64,000 nt of DNA from Candidatus Gastranaerophilales bacterium (lineage in GTDB: Bacteria; Cyanobacteriota; Vampirovibrionia; Gastranaerophilales; Gastranaerophilaceae). Below are positions 62,655 to 64,000 of this stretch, piece by piece. The notes under the pieces were generated by a model that saw only the letters and a program-made list of their open reading frames with translations, searched no databases and was not told the DNA's origin. Position 1 is the first letter of the stretch, and every line of letters starts with the position of its first letter. The position numbers were made by a program, and so were the translations under genes. The stretch covers positions 62,001 to 126,000 of the forward strand of contig CALUYB010000001.1 of the NCBI GenBank assembly GCA_944324905.1, written 5' to 3'.

Positions 62655-63269
62655 ATGCAAAACAATAATCTGCCTAAAAACATGGGAAAGAAAATTGCCG
62701 ATGCATTGAAGCAACAAGATAACCTGAGCGAAAACACAGACACTCTTGAGATTGAATCTGATAGTGATAGTGTAGAAAATACAATTAATTATCAGGAATC
62801 TAATGAAACATTTGATACTTCGTTTGATTTAGGTTCGGACAATGTTCAAGACAGTACTGAATACAATCCGGTATTCTCTGTGGATGTTGATGAAATTGAC
62901 AAAACTTCAGATATGAAATTGTCCATCGATTCCGAAGAAGATGAAGCTGCTGAAGAATTTGAAATGCCCAATAACATAAATGTTTTAAAAAGGCTTATCA
63001 ATCAACTTCCCACAGGTGTTCCACGTCAGACAGGTGCGCAAATCATCCGTCAGACAATTGAAGCCCTCGGTATTCCAATGAAAAGCGTGCTTCAGGATGC
63101 ACAACGAGTAAGGGATTGCTTAAACAGCTCAATCAAAGATTGTAATTATACAATCCAAGAATACAAAACAAATATTCGTAATCTTGAAAAACAAAGCGCA
63201 AATTATCAAAAACAACTGAATAAATTAAATGACATTATCGGTTTGTTTGTGTATAATGATAGAAAATAG
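62655..63269 (+). CDS. Acidic protein with C-terminal coiled coil, function unknown
   Basis: Not recognised. 204 residues; the ATG at 62655 has AAGGAG 6 bases upstream (a TTG two codons earlier is worse). Residues 20-105 are acidic, Ser/Asp-rich and likely disordered. Residues 110-204 hold a conserved-looking helix (VLKRLINQLPTGVPRQTGAQIIRQTIEALGI) and a coiled coil (YKTNIRNLEKQSANYQKQLNKLNDIIGLF). The layout recalls cell-division or polar adaptor proteins, without real homology known to me. The tRNA promoter lies in its last codons. Confidence 0.75.
   Translation: MQNNNLPKNMGKKIADALKQQDNLSENTDTLEIESDSDSVENTINYQESNETFDTSFDLGSDNVQDSTEYNPVFSVDVDEIDKTSDMKLSIDSEEDEAAEEFEMPNNINVLKRLINQLPTGVPRQTGAQIIRQTIEALGIPMKSVLQDAQRVRDCLNSSIKDCNYTIQEYKTNIRNLEKQSANYQKQLNKLNDIIGLFVYNDRK
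63229..63257 (+). promoter_or_regulatory. Promoter of tRNA-Glu
   Basis: ATGACA (63229-63234), 17-base spacer, TATAAT (63252-63257), with the tRNA starting at 63276. It overlaps the last codons of the preceding gene. Confidence 0.65.
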
Positions 63270-63275
63270 TCTTAT

Positions 63276-63351
63276 GCCCCCATCGTCTAGAGGCCTAGGA
63301 CAACACCCTTTCACGGTGTAGACAGGGATTCGAATTCCCTTGGGGGTACCA
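63276..63351 (+). tRNA. tRNA-Glu (anticodon TTC), CCA encoded
   Basis: Full cloverleaf: acceptor GCCCCCA / TGGGGGT (with a G-T end pair), anticodon stem ACACC / GGTGT around loop CTTTCAC (anticodon TTC), T arm AGGGA-TTCGAAT-TCCCT, and encoded ACCA. The last 17 bases are duplicated downstream (see repeat entry). Confidence 0.97.
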
Positions 63352-63565
63352 TTTAGCGGCATATGGCCGTTTTTTTATTGGAATTCGAATCCATGCAAAA
63401 ATTTGCTACCCTCACAAGTTCGTGTAGTTCCCTTGGGGGTACCATTTAGCGGCATATGGCCGTTTTTTTATTGGAATTCGAATCCATGCAAAAATTTGCT
63501 ACCCTCACAAGTTCGTGTAGTTCCCTTGGGGGTACCATTTAGCGGCATATGGCCGTTTTTTTAAT
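63335..63565 (+). repeat. Tandem 93-bp duplication of the tRNA-Glu 3' end and its terminator
   Basis: TTCCCTTGGGGGTACCA plus the adjoining terminator (CGGC-ATATG-GCCG followed by T7-T8) occurs at 63335, 63428 and 63521, exactly 93 bases apart. The linker holds GGAATTCGAATCC (T-arm-like) and CTCACAAGTTCGTGTAG. The unit is 31 codons, so a spurious repeated ORF spans it. Confidence 0.95.
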
Positions 63566-63596
63566 GTTGTGTAATATGAGCGGCGCAGGCTGAATA

Positions 63597-63906
63597 GACC
63601 CTGCCCAGTAGGGACATTTTGCACAAAATCAAAGATTTTGGCAAAAGCAGTCAAACAAGTTCAGGGTGACAGGGTTGGGCGTTCAGGGTGACAATTAATC
63701 GTCATGCTGAATTTATTTCAGCATCTGAAAAGTGAACGCTTTGCAAAATTAAGTTGCAAAACGGTAAGACCCTGCCCAGTAGGGACATTTTGCACAAAAT
63801 CAAAGATTTTGGCAAAAGCAGTCAAACAAGTTCAGGGTGACAGGGTTGGGCGTTCAGGGTGATAATTAATCGTCATGCTGAATTTATTTCAGCATCTGAA
63901 AAGCGT
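63597..63906 (+). repeat. Direct repeat pair of about 137 bp, 171 bp apart (array D)
   Basis: Copies at about 63597-63735 and 63768-63906 begin GACCCTGCCCAGTAGGGACA, include CACAAAATCAAAGATTTTGG, GTCAAACAAGTTCAGGGTGAC and the palindrome ATGCTGAATTTATTTCAGCAT. Single-base differences are few. The same unit lies in array A (38029) and, reversed, in array B. Confidence 0.9.
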
Positions 63907-63910
63907 ACAA

Positions 63911-64000
63911 CTAATTTATAATTTTAATTCCTTGCTTTTGAATTTCAGCGCTTGGGGCAAGCTTTTTGTACTTGTAGAGGGGAACTTTTGGGTTTGGATT
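63911..64000 (-). CDS. C-terminal fragment of a gene running off the window
   Basis: The minus frame from the window end reads NPNPKVPLYKYKKLAPSAEI and then QKQGIKIIN, with a TAG stop at 63911. 29 residues only. The Lys-rich ending is plausible for a real protein, but nothing else supports it and no family can be named. Confidence 0.4.
   Translation of the reverse strand, partial: NPNPKVPLYKYKKLAPSAEIQKQGIKIIN

Noticed and set aside
63340-63564. 74-residue ORF with a repeated peptide
   Set aside because: It is read through the tRNA-Glu 3' end duplications; 93 bases is a multiple of three, which keeps the frame open by chance.
63276-63565. Integrated prophage or island at tRNA-Glu
   Set aside because: No integrase or phage gene lies between or beside the duplicated tRNA ends; only the short att-like copies are present.

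Overview
The window is an AT-rich bacterial chromosome segment, densely coding, with about fifty genes that use the standard code. Gene content points to a Gram-negative-type, probably fermentative bacterium. It has LPS export parts (LptB, LptF/G-like), a Skp-like chaperone, a GT9 glycosyltransferase, a secreted SLH-domain protein, flagellar genes (FliM, FliN, FliI) and type IV pilus assembly genes (PilM-PilN, PilO). This set, plus several lineage-type proteins I cannot assign, fits the non-photosynthetic sisters of Cyanobacteria (Melainabacteria/Vampirovibrionia, order Gastranaerophilales). That placement is inference from gene content and was not tested by search.

Layout. 1-7.7 kb: a truncated trpS, an M20 peptidase, gmd, an anti-sigma/sigma/Spy-like envelope stress set and a GH13-type glycosidase. 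7.8-14.4 kb: a 1177-residue coiled-coil protein, an MnmC-like tRNA methyltransferase, and an ArsB/NhaD permease beside an orphan OadG-like subunit and a 34-residue membrane peptide missed by ORF length cut-offs. 14.4-22.4 kb: nine tightly packed minus-strand genes: a short MetE-like methyltransferase, a CooC-like ATPase with a CxC motif, folD, alr, gcvT, gcvH, gcvPA, an unrecognised cysteine-rich protein and a BadF/HgdC-type activase. Most joins overlap or are very short. I read this as a one-carbon operon, and it is the most interesting locus here. gcvPB lies about 26 kb away, beside queA.

22.5-36.5 kb: GT9, SLH protein, udg, prs, glmU, ilvD, an envelope/LPS export block ending in lptB, and an 875-residue membrane protein built of three diverged repeats. 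36.5-44.4 kb: fabI, a large array of mobile-type intergenic repeats, folE2, fliM-fliN-response regulator, queA and gcvPB. 44.5-54.9 kb: thiG, comF, dnaN, thrB, skp-like, mnmG, a structured intergenic locus encoding a 25-residue hydrophobic peptide, the main sigma factor, rlmB and the pilus genes. 55-64 kb: an amidohydrolase that has lost metal ligands, a GH38 alpha-mannosidase, fliI between two repeat blocks, a 95-bp tandem repeat, a candidate minus-strand sRNA, two small proteins, tRNA-Glu with a tandemly duplicated 3' end, and further repeats.

Two themes cross the window. First, modular GC-richer intergenic repeats recur at four places and supply the stop codon, or the last residues, of two genes. 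Second, several genes (mnmD, fliI, the GH38 gene, probably gcvPB) have a TATAAT-like box 6-8 bases before the ATG and no Shine-Dalgarno sequence, suggesting leaderless mRNAs alongside ordinary SD-led genes.
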